Shown one piece after another: positions 48,693-55,531 of a stretch of 58,716 bases of DNA (position 1 is its first letter; the number at the start of each line of letters is the position of its first letter). The position numbers were made by a program, and so were the translations under genes. This stretch comes from Candidatus Saccharimonadota bacterium (GTDB taxonomy: Bacteria; Patescibacteriota; Saccharimonadia; Saccharimonadales; Saccharimonadaceae): the NCBI GenBank assembly GCA_017460225.1, contig JAFUBM010000007.1, forward strand, positions 1-58,716. Reading direction: 5' to 3'. The notes beneath the pieces are model-generated. The model had not been told where the DNA came from. It worked only from the letters and a program-made list of their open reading frames with translations, and ran no database searches.

Positions 48693-48834
48693 AAGGCTCG
48701 TTGCTTGCGGTCGGAAGTTCCTTTTGGGGGCCGGCCTCCTGCGCGCCCGTCGTTACGGGGCTCCGGGGCCTTAATCCTCGGTCGTAACCTCCGGACACCC
48801 CCAAAACGAACCTTCCTCCCCGCAACCGAGCCTT
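48693..48834 (-). repeat. Palindromic hairpin element, candidate copy C / terminator of rpsP
   Basis: 142 bp that begin at the rpsP stop codon. On the minus strand GGCTCGGTTGC pairs with GCAACGAGCC, TTTTGGGGG with CCCCCAAAA, and GGAAG/CTTCC between them; the inner part has GTTACG/CGTAAC. TTTTTT follows the last stem, so it can terminate rpsP transcription. The inner part shares TCCTCG-2 nt-GTA-2 nt-CTCCGGA with the leuS insertion, so kinship with the other hairpins is suggested but weak. It could also be a processed structured RNA. Confidence 0.65.
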
Positions 48835-49171
48835 AAGCTTCCGCCGCAGGCTCTTCCTTGGGCTGGTTTTTGCGGAGCTTGTCGGCGTGTTTGGCCTTGG
48901 CGGATTTTTTAGGCGCGGGCTTGTACCAAGCCGGGAGTTTGACGCCGTTTTTCTCTAAGATGAGAGCGACACGAGAAGAAGGCTGGGCGCCGTTTTTGAG
49001 GTAGAACTCGACCTTTTCCTTGTCGAGGACGAGCTTTTTGGTTTCTGGGTGATACGAGCCGACCTCGGCCACAACGCGCCCAGAAAGAGGGTGACGCTGG
49101 GATTCTTGGACGACTATCCGGTACACCGGGAGGTGTGCGCGGCCATTACGCTGCATACGAATCGCGAGCAT
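48833..49171 (-). CDS. rpsP: 30S ribosomal protein S16 (bS16)
   Basis: 112 residues. MLAIRMQRNGRAHLPVYRIVV, DSRxPRDGR-like region here as ESQRHPLSGRVVAEVGSYHP, and LKNGAQPSSRVALIL are diagnostic. The tail is Lys/Ala-rich (KKSAKAKHADKLRKNQPKEE). Promoter TTGCCA-17-TAAAAT upstream and AGGAG 6 nt before the ATG. The stop codon is the edge of the hairpin element. Confidence 0.95.
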   Translation of the reverse strand: MLAIRMQRNGRAHLPVYRIVVQESQRHPLSGRVVAEVGSYHPETKKLVLDKEKVEFYLKNGAQPSSRVALILEKNGVKLPAWYKPAPKKSAKAKHADKLRKNQPKEEPAAEA

Positions 49172-49201
49172 GGATTTCTCCTGATTAAGTTTAGTCCCTT
49201 T

Positions 49202-49230
49202 ATTTTAACGTATTTTTCTAGATTTGGCAA
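49202..49230 (-). promoter_or_regulatory. rpsP promoter
   Basis: -35 TTGCCA (49225-49230), 17-bp spacer, -10 TAAAAT (49202-49207). Confidence 0.75.
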
Positions 49231-49236
49231 GAGGCC

Positions 49237-49268
49237 AAAAATCCCCGGTTAGCCGGCCGGGGATTTTT
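49237..49268 (-). terminator. Strong bidirectional terminator upstream of rpsP
   Basis: AAAAATCCCCGG pairs with CCGGGGATTTTT over 12 bp around an 8-nt loop. It closes the predicted small RNA below and any read-through from rnc. Confidence 0.93.
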
Positions 49269-49326
49269 AGACATAGATAAGCTCTCAACTTATATTTATT
49301 TTTATGTTGACTCGCAGTTAGTCAAT
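49237..49326 (-). ncRNA. Candidate small RNA between rnc and rpsP
   Basis: A promoter (TTGACT 49356-49361, 17 bp, TAAAAT 49333-49338) directly follows the rnc stop. About 90 nt later a strong terminator ends the transcript. Within it TTGACT pairs with AGTCAA (loop about 7 nt) and ATAAG with CTTAT, and no open frame with a start and ribosome site is seen. So three hairpins are expected in a free-standing RNA. Predicted only from signals; no known family recognised. Confidence 0.55.
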
Positions 49327-49332
49327 ACATCT

Positions 49333-49361
49333 ATTTTAGCTTACGCTTTTTGAAAAGTCAA
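49333..49361 (-). promoter_or_regulatory. Promoter of the candidate small RNA
   Basis: -35 TTGACT, 17-bp spacer, -10 TAAAAT; located 8 bp past the rnc stop and pointing away from rnc. Confidence 0.7.
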
Positions 49362-49369
49362 TAGGAAAA

Positions 49370-50083
49370 TTAGGCGGCGGAGGGGGTAGAGGAACGGTAG
49401 CTTTTAATTCCCTCTTTGGCGGCGGCAGTCTGGGCTTCTTGCTTGGAATGGCCGACGCCGATGCCTTTGACGGCGTTGCCAACGTAGACGCCGACGGTAA
49501 AGGTCTTGTCGTGATCTGGGCCCTCTTCTTTGATGGTGCGGTAGACGGGAGTGTAGCCGTCGTGCTTCTGGGCGAGCTCCTGGAAGTAGGACTTGGCGTC
49601 GCGCCAAGAGCCTTCTTCGAGGATGTCGTCAATCTTGACGAGGATGTGTTTTTCGATGAAATGTTTGGCGGTCTCGTAACCTTGATCGAGGTAGATGGCG
49701 CCGATAACGGCCTCAAAACAGTCGGCGAGGATGACGGCGTGGGCGCGATCTGAGCCGTGCTTCTCGCCGTGGGAGAGGCGGACGAGCGGGGCGTAGCCGA
49801 GCTCTTCTCCGGCGGCACCGATGCTTTCGGTGCGGACGAGAGCGGCGCGCCAAGAGGTCATAATCCCTTCGGGCTTGTCGTAGTTGCGGAAGAGGAAGTC
49901 GGAGCTAACGAGCTCTAGGACGGCATCGCCCAGGAACTCGAGACGCTCGTTGTGGTCCGTGGCGGATTTTTTGTGCTCGTTGACGTAGCTGCGGTGGGTG
50001 AGGGCGGTCACGAGGAGGTTGATGTCGTTAAACTCGAAGCCAAGCTTGTTCTTGGCAAAATCTTGATAAGGTTTGGTATCCAA
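49370..50083 (-). CDS. rnc: Ribonuclease III
   Basis: 237 residues. Endonuclease for double-stranded RNA; processes rRNA precursors. Catalytic signature HNERLEFLGDAVLELV (about 43-58), second acidic pair in LADCFEAVIGAIYLD (about 118-132), and a C-terminal dsRNA-binding domain (SYFQELAQKHDGYTPVYRTIKEEGPDHDK..., GVGHSKQEAQTAAAKEGI). The substrates could include the hairpin elements of this genome (inference). Ends 1 bp before the Nudix gene's reading frame begins, in a minus-strand run nusB-Nudix-rnc. Confidence 0.96.
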   Translation of the reverse strand: MDTKPYQDFAKNKLGFEFNDINLLVTALTHRSYVNEHKKSATDHNERLEFLGDAVLELVSSDFLFRNYDKPEGIMTSWRAALVRTESIGAAGEELGYAPLVRLSHGEKHGSDRAHAVILADCFEAVIGAIYLDQGYETAKHFIEKHILVKIDDILEEGSWRDAKSYFQELAQKHDGYTPVYRTIKEEGPDHDKTFTVGVYVGNAVKGIGVGHSKQEAQTAAAKEGIKSYRSSTPSAA

Positions 50084-50084
50084 T

Positions 50085-50678
50085 TTAGTATTCTCCTGAG
50101 CGGATTTTCTTTTTTGCGATTAACATAAGTTTTTCTATATCTTCGTACTCAATAGCGTCGAGGGCGTCGGCAAACTTAAACCACTTGATGCCGTTCATCC
50201 ACTTTTCCTTGGTAGGGGTCTCGCGCGGGTCAAGAGAGTGGACGAGGTAGATTTGGGTGGTCATCAGGACGAGCTTGTCCAGGCGGCGGTATTTAAAGTG
50301 GATCTTGCCGAGCCAACAGAGGACGTTGATGTGGAAGAGGCCGGCTTCCTCGCCAATCTCGCGGACTGCGGTCTGTTTGGCGGTCTCGCCCGGCTCAATA
50401 TGACCCTTGGGGATGGTCCAACGGTTTTTGGAATCCTGGATCAGCAGGATCTCGATGTCCTTTTGGTCTTTGGACAAGCGAAAGACGATGCCGCCGGCGG
50501 TGGGCTCGCGGACAATTTCTTGGATGGCTGGCTTCTTTTTGAAGACGGTCTCCTTAAACTTGTCAATCGCAGAAGGGCGATATTGTTTGGGGAGCGCCTC
50601 GGGGACCTTGAGGTTACTTCCCTGACGCTTTTTTGGCCCCGGATTTCTCCGAGGAGTGGGGTTCTTTGGTGTCGTCAT
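50085..50678 (-). CDS. Nudix hydrolase
   Basis: About 197 residues. Nudix box [23 protein letters not shown] (23 residues; key G, E, REIGEE as in GX5EX7REUXEEXGU) at about 110-132, in a domain [21 protein letters not shown] ... [11 protein letters not shown] basic N-terminal tail of about 60 residues ([20 protein letters not shown]) precedes it. Members hydrolyse nucleoside diphosphate derivatives such as oxidised NTPs, RNA caps or dinucleoside polyphosphates; the substrate cannot be told here. Start ATG 50678 lies within nusB (65-bp overlap in another frame); a shorter start near the domain is possible. Close packing with nusB and rnc hints at an RNA-linked role. Confidence 0.85.
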   Translation of the reverse strand: MTTPKNPTPRRNPGPKKRQGSNLKVPEALPKQYRPSAIDKFKETVFKKKPAIQEIVREPTAGGIVFRLSKDQKDIEILLIQDSKNRWTIPKGHIEPGETAKQTAVREIGEEAGLFHINVLCWLGKIHFKYRRLDKLVLMTTQIYLVHSLDPRETPTKEKWMNGIKWFKFADALDAIEYEDIEKLMLIAKKKIRSGEY

Positions 50679-51105
50679 ATCCGAGTTTCTTATACGCAGA
50701 ACCGAGGACGCCGTTGACAAAGCGGGAAGAGTTTTCCGAGCCAAAAGCCTTGGCTAGCTCGACGGCTTCGTTGATGGCGACTTTGGGTGGGACGGATTCG
50801 TGCGCGTATTTTAATTCAAAGAGACCGATGCGGAGGACGTTGCGGTCAATCGCGGCAATGGTCTCGAGCGGCCACTCTGGAGCAAGCGGCGAAAGAAAAT
50901 CGTCTAGCTCCGGGGTGTGGTCAGCAACTCCGCGAGATAAGCGGTAGACAAACTCTGTGTCGCCAAGGGCTTTCTCGTAGGGGAGGATGTTTTTTGCGAC
51001 GATATGGTCAATGTCGGCTGCTAAGTCGCCCGCCTTGCTCCGGAACTCGTATTCGTACAAGCTCTGGAGTGATATAATTCTGCCTAGGTGCCGATTGCTT
51101 GCCAT
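50614..51105 (-). CDS. nusB: Transcription antitermination/rRNA maturation factor NusB
   Basis: 163 residues. Helical NusB fold: [17 protein letters not shown] (about 4-20), [29 protein letters not shown] (in part), [48 protein letters not shown] (in part), all standard. A Lys-rich tail of about 20 residues ([15 protein letters not shown]) is extra. It starts at TAATG, overlapping the rpmF stop. Confidence 0.95.
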   Translation of the reverse strand: MASNRHLGRIISLQSLYEYEFRSKAGDLAADIDHIVAKNILPYEKALGDTEFVYRLSRGVADHTPELDDFLSPLAPEWPLETIAAIDRNVLRIGLFELKYAHESVPPKVAINEAVELAKAFGSENSSRFVNGVLGSAYKKLGYDDTKEPHSSEKSGAKKASGK

Positions 51106-51263
51106 TATTTTACCGTCTTTACCTTGAGATTAGGGGTCTTCTTTTTGGTCTCGAAGGCCTTTACGGGAGAAATCTTGTTTACGGCGCGGGCGAGGTCTAG
51201 GCGGATGTGGCTCCGGCGGAGACCGGTTTTGCGAGCGCTACTCTGTTTTTTAGGTTCAGGCAT
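51105..51263 (-). CDS. rpmF: 50S ribosomal protein L32 (bL32), zinc-free form
   Basis: 52 codons. The product begins [20 protein letters not shown] and ends [11 protein letters not shown]. PKKxxSxxRxxxRRSH matches the N-terminal half of bL32 (usually MAVPKRKTSKSRRxxRRAHW). The two CxxC knuckles that normally bind zinc are missing; the equivalent region is [20 protein letters not shown] with no cysteine at all. GGAG is 5 nt before the ATG at 51263, and a good promoter lies upstream. The stop TAA shares a base with the nusB ATG. Identity is by the N-terminal motif, size and basic character; the C-terminal half alone would not identify it. Confidence 0.72.
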   Translation of the reverse strand: MPEPKKQSSARKTGLRRSHIRLDLARAVNKISPVKAFETKKKTPNLKVKTVK

Positions 51264-51296
51264 AATGCTCCTTAATAATATAGATAACTTTGGACT

Positions 51297-51325
51297 ATTG
51301 TAGCACTTTTTGGGCTGACCCGCAA
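51297..51325 (-). promoter_or_regulatory. Promoter of rpmF-nusB
   Basis: -35 TTGCGG (51320-51325), 17-bp spacer, extended -10 TGCTACAAT (-10 at 51297-51302). Lies just past the leuS stop codon. Confidence 0.75.
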
Positions 51326-51330
51326 GGGGG

Positions 51331-53811
51331 TTAGGCCACGAGGTTCAAGAGGTGGGCGTGGGGGACGTAGATGGATTTTTTGGGCTTACCGGAGACGAAC
51401 TTCTGGACGTTGGTATCTTTGAGCGCGAGAGCGATAACCTTGTCTTCATCTTCTGTGTCGGCGACGGGGACGGAGAGCTTGGCGCGGAGCTTGCCGTTGA
51501 CCTGGACAACAACTTCGACAACGTCGGCGGCGAGCTTGGACTCGTCCCAAGTAGGCCAGACGTCGTCAGCCTTGAGGCTCTCCAGCATCTCGGAGGCGAG
51601 GTGCGGAGCAAAGGGCTTCAGCAGCTTACCTAAGATAATCAAGTCTTCCTTGGAGGCGCCGGATTTGTAGAGCTCGTTGACGTATTCCATCAAAGCGGCG
51701 ACAGCGGTGTTGAAGCTGGCGCGATGGAGGTCCTGGGTGACTTTTTTGATGGTTTTGTGCCTGATCTGCTCTGTTTTGGCGGCTATAACGGCGAACGATT
51801 CTTTGTCGGAGGCGCGTCGCGCCAGCCCGCCGTCGCGGGTGTCGCGCGCTCGTCCTCGCCGTAGCTCCGGATCCTCCGACGAAAGAACATTCGCCTCGCC
51901 GCCAAAACATAAAGTCCAGCAGCGGTTTAGGAAGCGGTAGACGCCGCCGACACCTTTGGTGGACCAGGCGGCATCTTCGTTGTAGGGACCGATAAACATT
52001 TCGTAAGTGCGGAGCGTGTCGGCGCCGTAGCCGGAGTCGATGACATCGAGCGGGTCGATGACGTTGCCCTTGCTCTTACTCATTTTTTTGCCGTCGGGCG
52101 CGTTGATGTAGCCGTTGTAAAGGAGCTTCTTGATTGGCTCACGGAAAGGCAGGAGGCCGAGGTCAGCAAAGAATTTGCACCAGAAGCGGACGTAGAGCAG
52201 GTGTGCCACGGCGTGGTCACCGCCAACGTAGATGTCCGTGGGCGCCCAGTATTTGATCAGCTCGGGATCCCAAGCGTGCTCTGTGTCATGCGCGGAGACG
52301 TAGCGCCAGAGATACCAGGAAGAACAGGCGTAGCCATCGAGGGTGTCGGTCTCGCGGGTCATCTCTTCCCCGTCAACTGTGACTTTGAGCCAATCCTTAG
52401 CTTTGGCGAGGGCGGAACGGCCGGATTTATCGGGCGCATAATCTTTAACTTCGGGGTGAATGACCGGGAGTTGGTCTTCTGGGATGGGGTGGGGATGGCC
52501 GGACTTGTCATAAGCGATAGGAATGGGGCAGCCCCAGTAGCGCTGGCGGGAAATCAGCCAGTCGCGCATCTTGTAAGTGACCTTTTTGTGGCCGATACCG
52601 CGAGACTCAAGCCAAGCAACGATGGATTCACGAGCTTCGGCAGAGGCGAGACCGGTAAACTCACCAGAGTTAACGAGCGTACCCTCGCCGTGATAACACC
52701 GCTCAGCGGCGAGATCTTTGGGCGGCTCGACAACGGCGATGACGGGGAGAGAAAACTTTTCGGCAAACTCAAAGTCACGCTCGTCGTGGGCCGGGACGGC
52801 CATAATGGCACCGGTGCCATAGCCAGAGAGAACGTAGTCGGCGACCCAGATGGGGATTTGCTCACCGTTGACGGGATTGATGGCATAGGAGCCGGTAAAG
52901 ACACCCGTCTTCTCTTTGTTTTCTTGGCGTTCGATCTCGGACTTCTTCAGTGCGGATTTGATGTAGGCTTCGACAGCGGGCTTGGTGTCTGGAGTAACGA
53001 GGGATTTGACCAGCGGGTGCTCCGGAGCGAGGACCAGGAAGGTGGCGCCAAAGAGCGTGTCTGGACGGGTGGTAAAAACGGTGATTTTTTTGGCAGAGCC
53101 TTTTTCTAAAGTGAAATCGACTTCTGCGCCTTCGGAGCGGCCGATCCAGTTGCGCTGGGCGGTCTTAATCTTCTCTGGCCAATCGAGCGAGTCGATGTCG
53201 GCTAGAAGCTCGTCGGCGTAGGCGGTAATCTTGAAGAACCACTGTTTCATCTTCTTCTTTTCGACTTCGTGACCACAGCGCCAGCAACAACCATTCTCGA
53301 CCTGTTCGTTGGCGAGGACGGTTTGGTCTACGGGGCACCACCACTGGTAAGATTCCTTTTGGTAGGCGAGGCCTTTCTCGAAGAGCTTGAGGAAGCACCA
53401 CTGAGTCCATTTGTAATACTCGGGATCACTGGTGTTGATCTCGCGCGACCAGTCGATGGCATAGCCGAGCTTTTTGGCTTGCTTGCGGAAGTTCGCGATG
53501 TTGGTGGCGGTGGCGGCTTGGGGAGAGATGCCGGTCTTGATGGCGTAGTTTTCGGCGGGGAGGCCGAAGGTGTCGTAGCCGAAAGGACGGAGGACGTTTA
53601 GCTCCTGCTGAGTGTAGAAACGGGTAAGGACGTCGACGATGGTGAAGTTGCGGACGTGGCCAACGTGGAGCCCGGCGCCGGAGGGATACGGGAACATCTC
53701 GGCGAGGAACATCTTAGGTTTCTTAGACGTGTCGTCCGCGCGGAAAGCCTGCGATTTTTCCCAGCGGGCTTGCCACTTGGCTTCGATTTCAAGAGGATTG
53801 TAACGATTCAT
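51331..53811 (-). CDS. leuS: Leucyl-tRNA synthetase with in-frame palindromic insertion
   Basis: 826 residues. HIGH motif as FPYPSGAGLHVGHVRNFTIVD (in part, about 36-52), zinc-type CWRCGHEVEKKKMKQWFFKIT (about 178-198), editing-domain VFTTRPDTLFGATFLV, TIMA-like GTGAIMAVPAHDERDFEFA, and KMSKS in DGKKMSKSKGNVIDP. The leucine-specific WP and DWLISRQRYWGCPIP motifs are present. Between RFLNRCWTL and IRHKTIKKVTQDLH, residues about 635-680 (FGGEANVLSSEDPELRRGRA ... ARRASDKESFAVIAAK) are the translation of a 136-bp hairpin, placed in a variable linker before the anticodon-binding domain. An extended -10 ends 6 nt before the ATG; leaderless. Confidence 0.96.
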   Translation of the reverse strand: MNRYNPLEIEAKWQARWEKSQAFRADDTSKKPKMFLAEMFPYPSGAGLHVGHVRNFTIVDVLTRFYTQQELNVLRPFGYDTFGLPAENYAIKTGISPQAATATNIANFRKQAKKLGYAIDWSREINTSDPEYYKWTQWCFLKLFEKGLAYQKESYQWWCPVDQTVLANEQVENGCCWRCGHEVEKKKMKQWFFKITAYADELLADIDSLDWPEKIKTAQRNWIGRSEGAEVDFTLEKGSAKKITVFTTRPDTLFGATFLVLAPEHPLVKSLVTPDTKPAVEAYIKSALKKSEIERQENKEKTGVFTGSYAINPVNGEQIPIWVADYVLSGYGTGAIMAVPAHDERDFEFAEKFSLPVIAVVEPPKDLAAERCYHGEGTLVNSGEFTGLASAEARESIVAWLESRGIGHKKVTYKMRDWLISRQRYWGCPIPIAYDKSGHPHPIPEDQLPVIHPEVKDYAPDKSGRSALAKAKDWLKVTVDGEEMTRETDTLDGYACSSWYLWRYVSAHDTEHAWDPELIKYWAPTDIYVGGDHAVAHLLYVRFWCKFFADLGLLPFREPIKKLLYNGYINAPDGKKMSKSKGNVIDPLDVIDSGYGADTLRTYEMFIGPYNEDAAWSTKGVGGVYRFLNRCWTLCFGGEANVLSSEDPELRRGRARDTRDGGLARRASDKESFAVIAAKTEQIRHKTIKKVTQDLHRASFNTAVAALMEYVNELYKSGASKEDLIILGKLLKPFAPHLASEMLESLKADDVWPTWDESKLAADVVEVVVQVNGKLRAKLSVPVADTEDEDKVIALALKDTNVQKFVSGKPKKSIYVPHAHLLNLVA
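51773..51908. repeat. Palindromic hairpin element, copy D (in frame within leuS)
   Basis: Left arm 51773-51812 (GTTTTGGCGGC ... GGCGAACG ... TTCTTTGTCGGAGG) pairs with right arm 51873-51908 (CCTCCGAC-AAAGAA ... TTCGCC ... GCCGCCAAAAC) with a few mismatches and one bulge. The GC-rich loop region encodes RRGRARDTRDGGLARRAS. Same architecture as the element in der; sequence kinship to copy C is short, to copies A and B weak. Confidence 0.8.
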
Positions 53812-53817
53812 TCTGTT

Positions 53818-53826
53818 ATTATAGCA
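53818..53826 (-). promoter_or_regulatory. Extended -10 (TGCTATAAT) of leuS
   Basis: TATAAT 53818-53823 preceded by TGC, 6 nt before the start codon. Confidence 0.78.
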
Positions 53827-53877
53827 TAATTTTGGGCGCGGACAAAACTTCCGAAAGATTGGGCGAGAAACGGGGAG

Positions 53878-54465
53878 CTAAAGCGAGATCTCCAGAGAAC
53901 CTTGGCGGACGATGACCGGCTTTTTACCGGTGAGGTCGACGATAGTCGAAGGGAGACGGCCGGCGGGGGTCTTGCCGGTAACCAGGAGGTCTACCTTGGG
54001 TAAAGTCTCCTTGATGGTCTCGGAATCCGTGGCGGGAGAGTCACCGCGAGGGTTGGCCGAGGTCAGAAGGAGAGGGCCGGAGGCAGGCAGGAGAGTGGAA
54101 AAGAGCGAGGACTTAGGGATGCGGACGCCGATGGTGGAGAAGTGGTTGAAATAAGGGTGGGAGAACTCGGGGTTTTTATGGAGAATCAGGGTAATCTCGC
54201 CGGGGATATAGCGGCTGATGAATGAGCGGGCGAGCTTGGTGACGACGGCGTATTTTTCGATGTCTTCTCGGGACTCGGGGACGAAGGTGAAGACTTTACC
54301 GGACTTTAGATCGCGGCGCTTGAGGTAAATCAGCTTCTCGAGGGCGGTGGGGGAGTTGAGAGAGATGGCGAGACCAAAGACTGTCTCCGTGGGCAGGGCG
54401 ACAACGCCGCCAGAGGAGAGGGTCTTGAGGATTTGGGTGGTGGATTCGCGCGGGACTTCTAACAT
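53878..54465 (-). CDS. tsaC: Threonylcarbamoyl-AMP synthase (YrdC/Sua5 family)
   Basis: 195 residues, YrdC domain only, without the extra Sua5 domain. Makes L-threonylcarbamoyl-AMP for the t6A modification of ANN-decoding tRNAs. Motifs: GGVVALPTETVFGLAISL (about 19-36), IYLKRRDLKSGKVFTFVPES (usually KxRp...pl), RYIPGEITLILHKN (PGpxTlil), IGVRIPKSS, LLLTSANPRGDSPATD (tSAN.sG) and IVDLTGKKPVIVRQGSLEI. Start ATG 54465, with an extended -10 TGCTATAAT ending 8 nt before it. Confidence 0.92.
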   Translation of the reverse strand: MLEVPRESTTQILKTLSSGGVVALPTETVFGLAISLNSPTALEKLIYLKRRDLKSGKVFTFVPESREDIEKYAVVTKLARSFISRYIPGEITLILHKNPEFSHPYFNHFSTIGVRIPKSSLFSTLLPASGPLLLTSANPRGDSPATDSETIKETLPKVDLLVTGKTPAGRLPSTIVDLTGKKPVIVRQGSLEISL

Positions 54466-54473
54466 TTGGGTTT

Positions 54474-54482
54474 ATTATAGCA
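54474..54482 (-). promoter_or_regulatory. Extended -10 (TGCTATAAT) of tsaC
   Basis: TATAAT 54474-54479 preceded by TGC; 8 nt to the start codon. Confidence 0.75.
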
Positions 54483-54499
54483 TAGAACGGTAAATACAA

Positions 54500-54526
54500 A
54501 AATCCCGGCCGGGCGGCCGGGACTGT
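54500..54526 (-). terminator. Terminator of the proline/threonine-rich protein gene
   Basis: GTCCCGGCCG, loop, CGGCCGGGA followed on the minus strand by TTTTTG. Confidence 0.87.
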
Positions 54527-54540
54527 GCGAGAGGGCAGGA

Positions 54541-55449
54541 TTATTGGGCGTCGACGACGTTGCCGGAGTATGGGTCTGTACCCGGGACATCCGGAACGAT
54601 CTGGCCGGTGGTCTCGTCGATGTGGCCGTAAGGAATACCATCGTCAGTAGTAGTAGGGGCAGCAGGCGCGGCGGGAGTAGTGCCGGCGGGGGTGTCGGTA
54701 GTGGTGCTAGGAGTAGTGCTGTCAGTGGCGGTGCTAGCGGGAGTGTCCGTAGTGGTAGAGTCTGTGGTGGTGTCGGTAGTAGTGTCGGCGGAGGTAGACG
54801 GAGTAGTGGTAGAATCGTCTACGGTGTCGGACGGGGTAACGGTCTGGCTGGAGCTACTAGAGCTGCTGGAAGACTGCTTCGAGGCGGGCTGCATCACGAG
54901 GAAATAATAAGCGGCGGCGCAACCGGCGACGAGGATAACCAGGACAATCAAGAGAGCCAGGGCGCTGGACTTTTTCTTGGGCTGGTTGGGTGTGAAGGTG
55001 TTTTTGGACATCTCAACGGGAGTCTCGGTGGCAGCGGCGGCAAGAATAGCCTCTGGGGTCTGGGCGGCGGAATCAGCCGGAGCCTCGGGGGCTTCTGGCG
55101 CCGGGGCAGGCTCTTCTACCGGAGCCTCAGGAGCGGAGCCGGAAGTAATAGGCTCAGTCACGGGATTAGGTGAGACGGGCTCGGGAGCGGGCTCTTCTGT
55201 AACTGGCTCGGCCGGAACGTCTTCTGCCGGGGTCTCAGGCGCGGGCTCAGCGGGAGCTTCCGCGGAGGTGTTATCCGTGACGGGGATGTCGGCTGGAGCA
55301 TCGGCCGGGGCGTCAGCAGGAGTATCAGCCGGGGCTTCTGGCGCCGGGGCAGGCTCTTCTACCGGGGCCTCAGGCGCGGGCTCAGCGGGAGCTTCCGGCA
55401 CCGGAGTTACGGGGGGTTGATTTTCTTGGTTAGCTTGATTTGGATCCAT
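54541..55449 (-). CDS. Low-complexity single-pass membrane protein, 302 aa
   Basis: N-terminal 150 residues are rich in Pro, Ala and Glu with repeated APEAPVEEPAPAPEAPA-like units (two long near-identical runs), then KKK, one membrane helix (about 162-184, ALALLIVLVILVAGCAAAYYFLV), a run of nine serines, and a Thr/Ser/Asp-rich outer stalk (TTDTTTDSTTTDTPAST), ending in a short acidic segment. No enzymatic domain is visible. The same plan (acidic Pro/Ala head, one helix) is seen at the N-terminus of the DUF3048 protein, suggesting a shared cytoplasmic tether style. A stalk or envelope spacer is a guess. Repeats make length variation likely. Confidence 0.72.
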   Translation of the reverse strand: MDPNQANQENQPPVTPVPEAPAEPAPEAPVEEPAPAPEAPADTPADAPADAPADIPVTDNTSAEAPAEPAPETPAEDVPAEPVTEEPAPEPVSPNPVTEPITSGSAPEAPVEEPAPAPEAPEAPADSAAQTPEAILAAAATETPVEMSKNTFTPNQPKKKSSALALLIVLVILVAGCAAAYYFLVMQPASKQSSSSSSSSSQTVTPSDTVDDSTTTPSTSADTTTDTTTDSTTTDTPASTATDSTTPSTTTDTPAGTTPAAPAAPTTTDDGIPYGHIDETTGQIVPDVPGTDPYSGNVVDAQ

Positions 55450-55516
55450 TTCTTCTTCTCAAGTTAGTTTTGTACTTATACTCATCTTAGCATAAGACTT
55501 TTTATTCTGCAAGTTG

Positions 55517-55525
55517 TGATATAAT
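55517..55525 (+). promoter_or_regulatory. Extended -10 (TGATATAAT) of dnaE
   Basis: TATAAT 55520-55525 preceded by TGA, 6 nt before the ATG at 55532; leaderless. Confidence 0.8.
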
Positions 55526-55531
55526 AGAGAT

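Noticed and set aside
48693-48834. Calling the rpsP-khpA hairpin a known RNA (SRP, RNase P, tmRNA or 6S)
   Set aside because: None of the signature elements, such as the GGAAG-AGCA tetraloop region of SRP RNA or RNase P P4 sequences, is present in the right arrangement.
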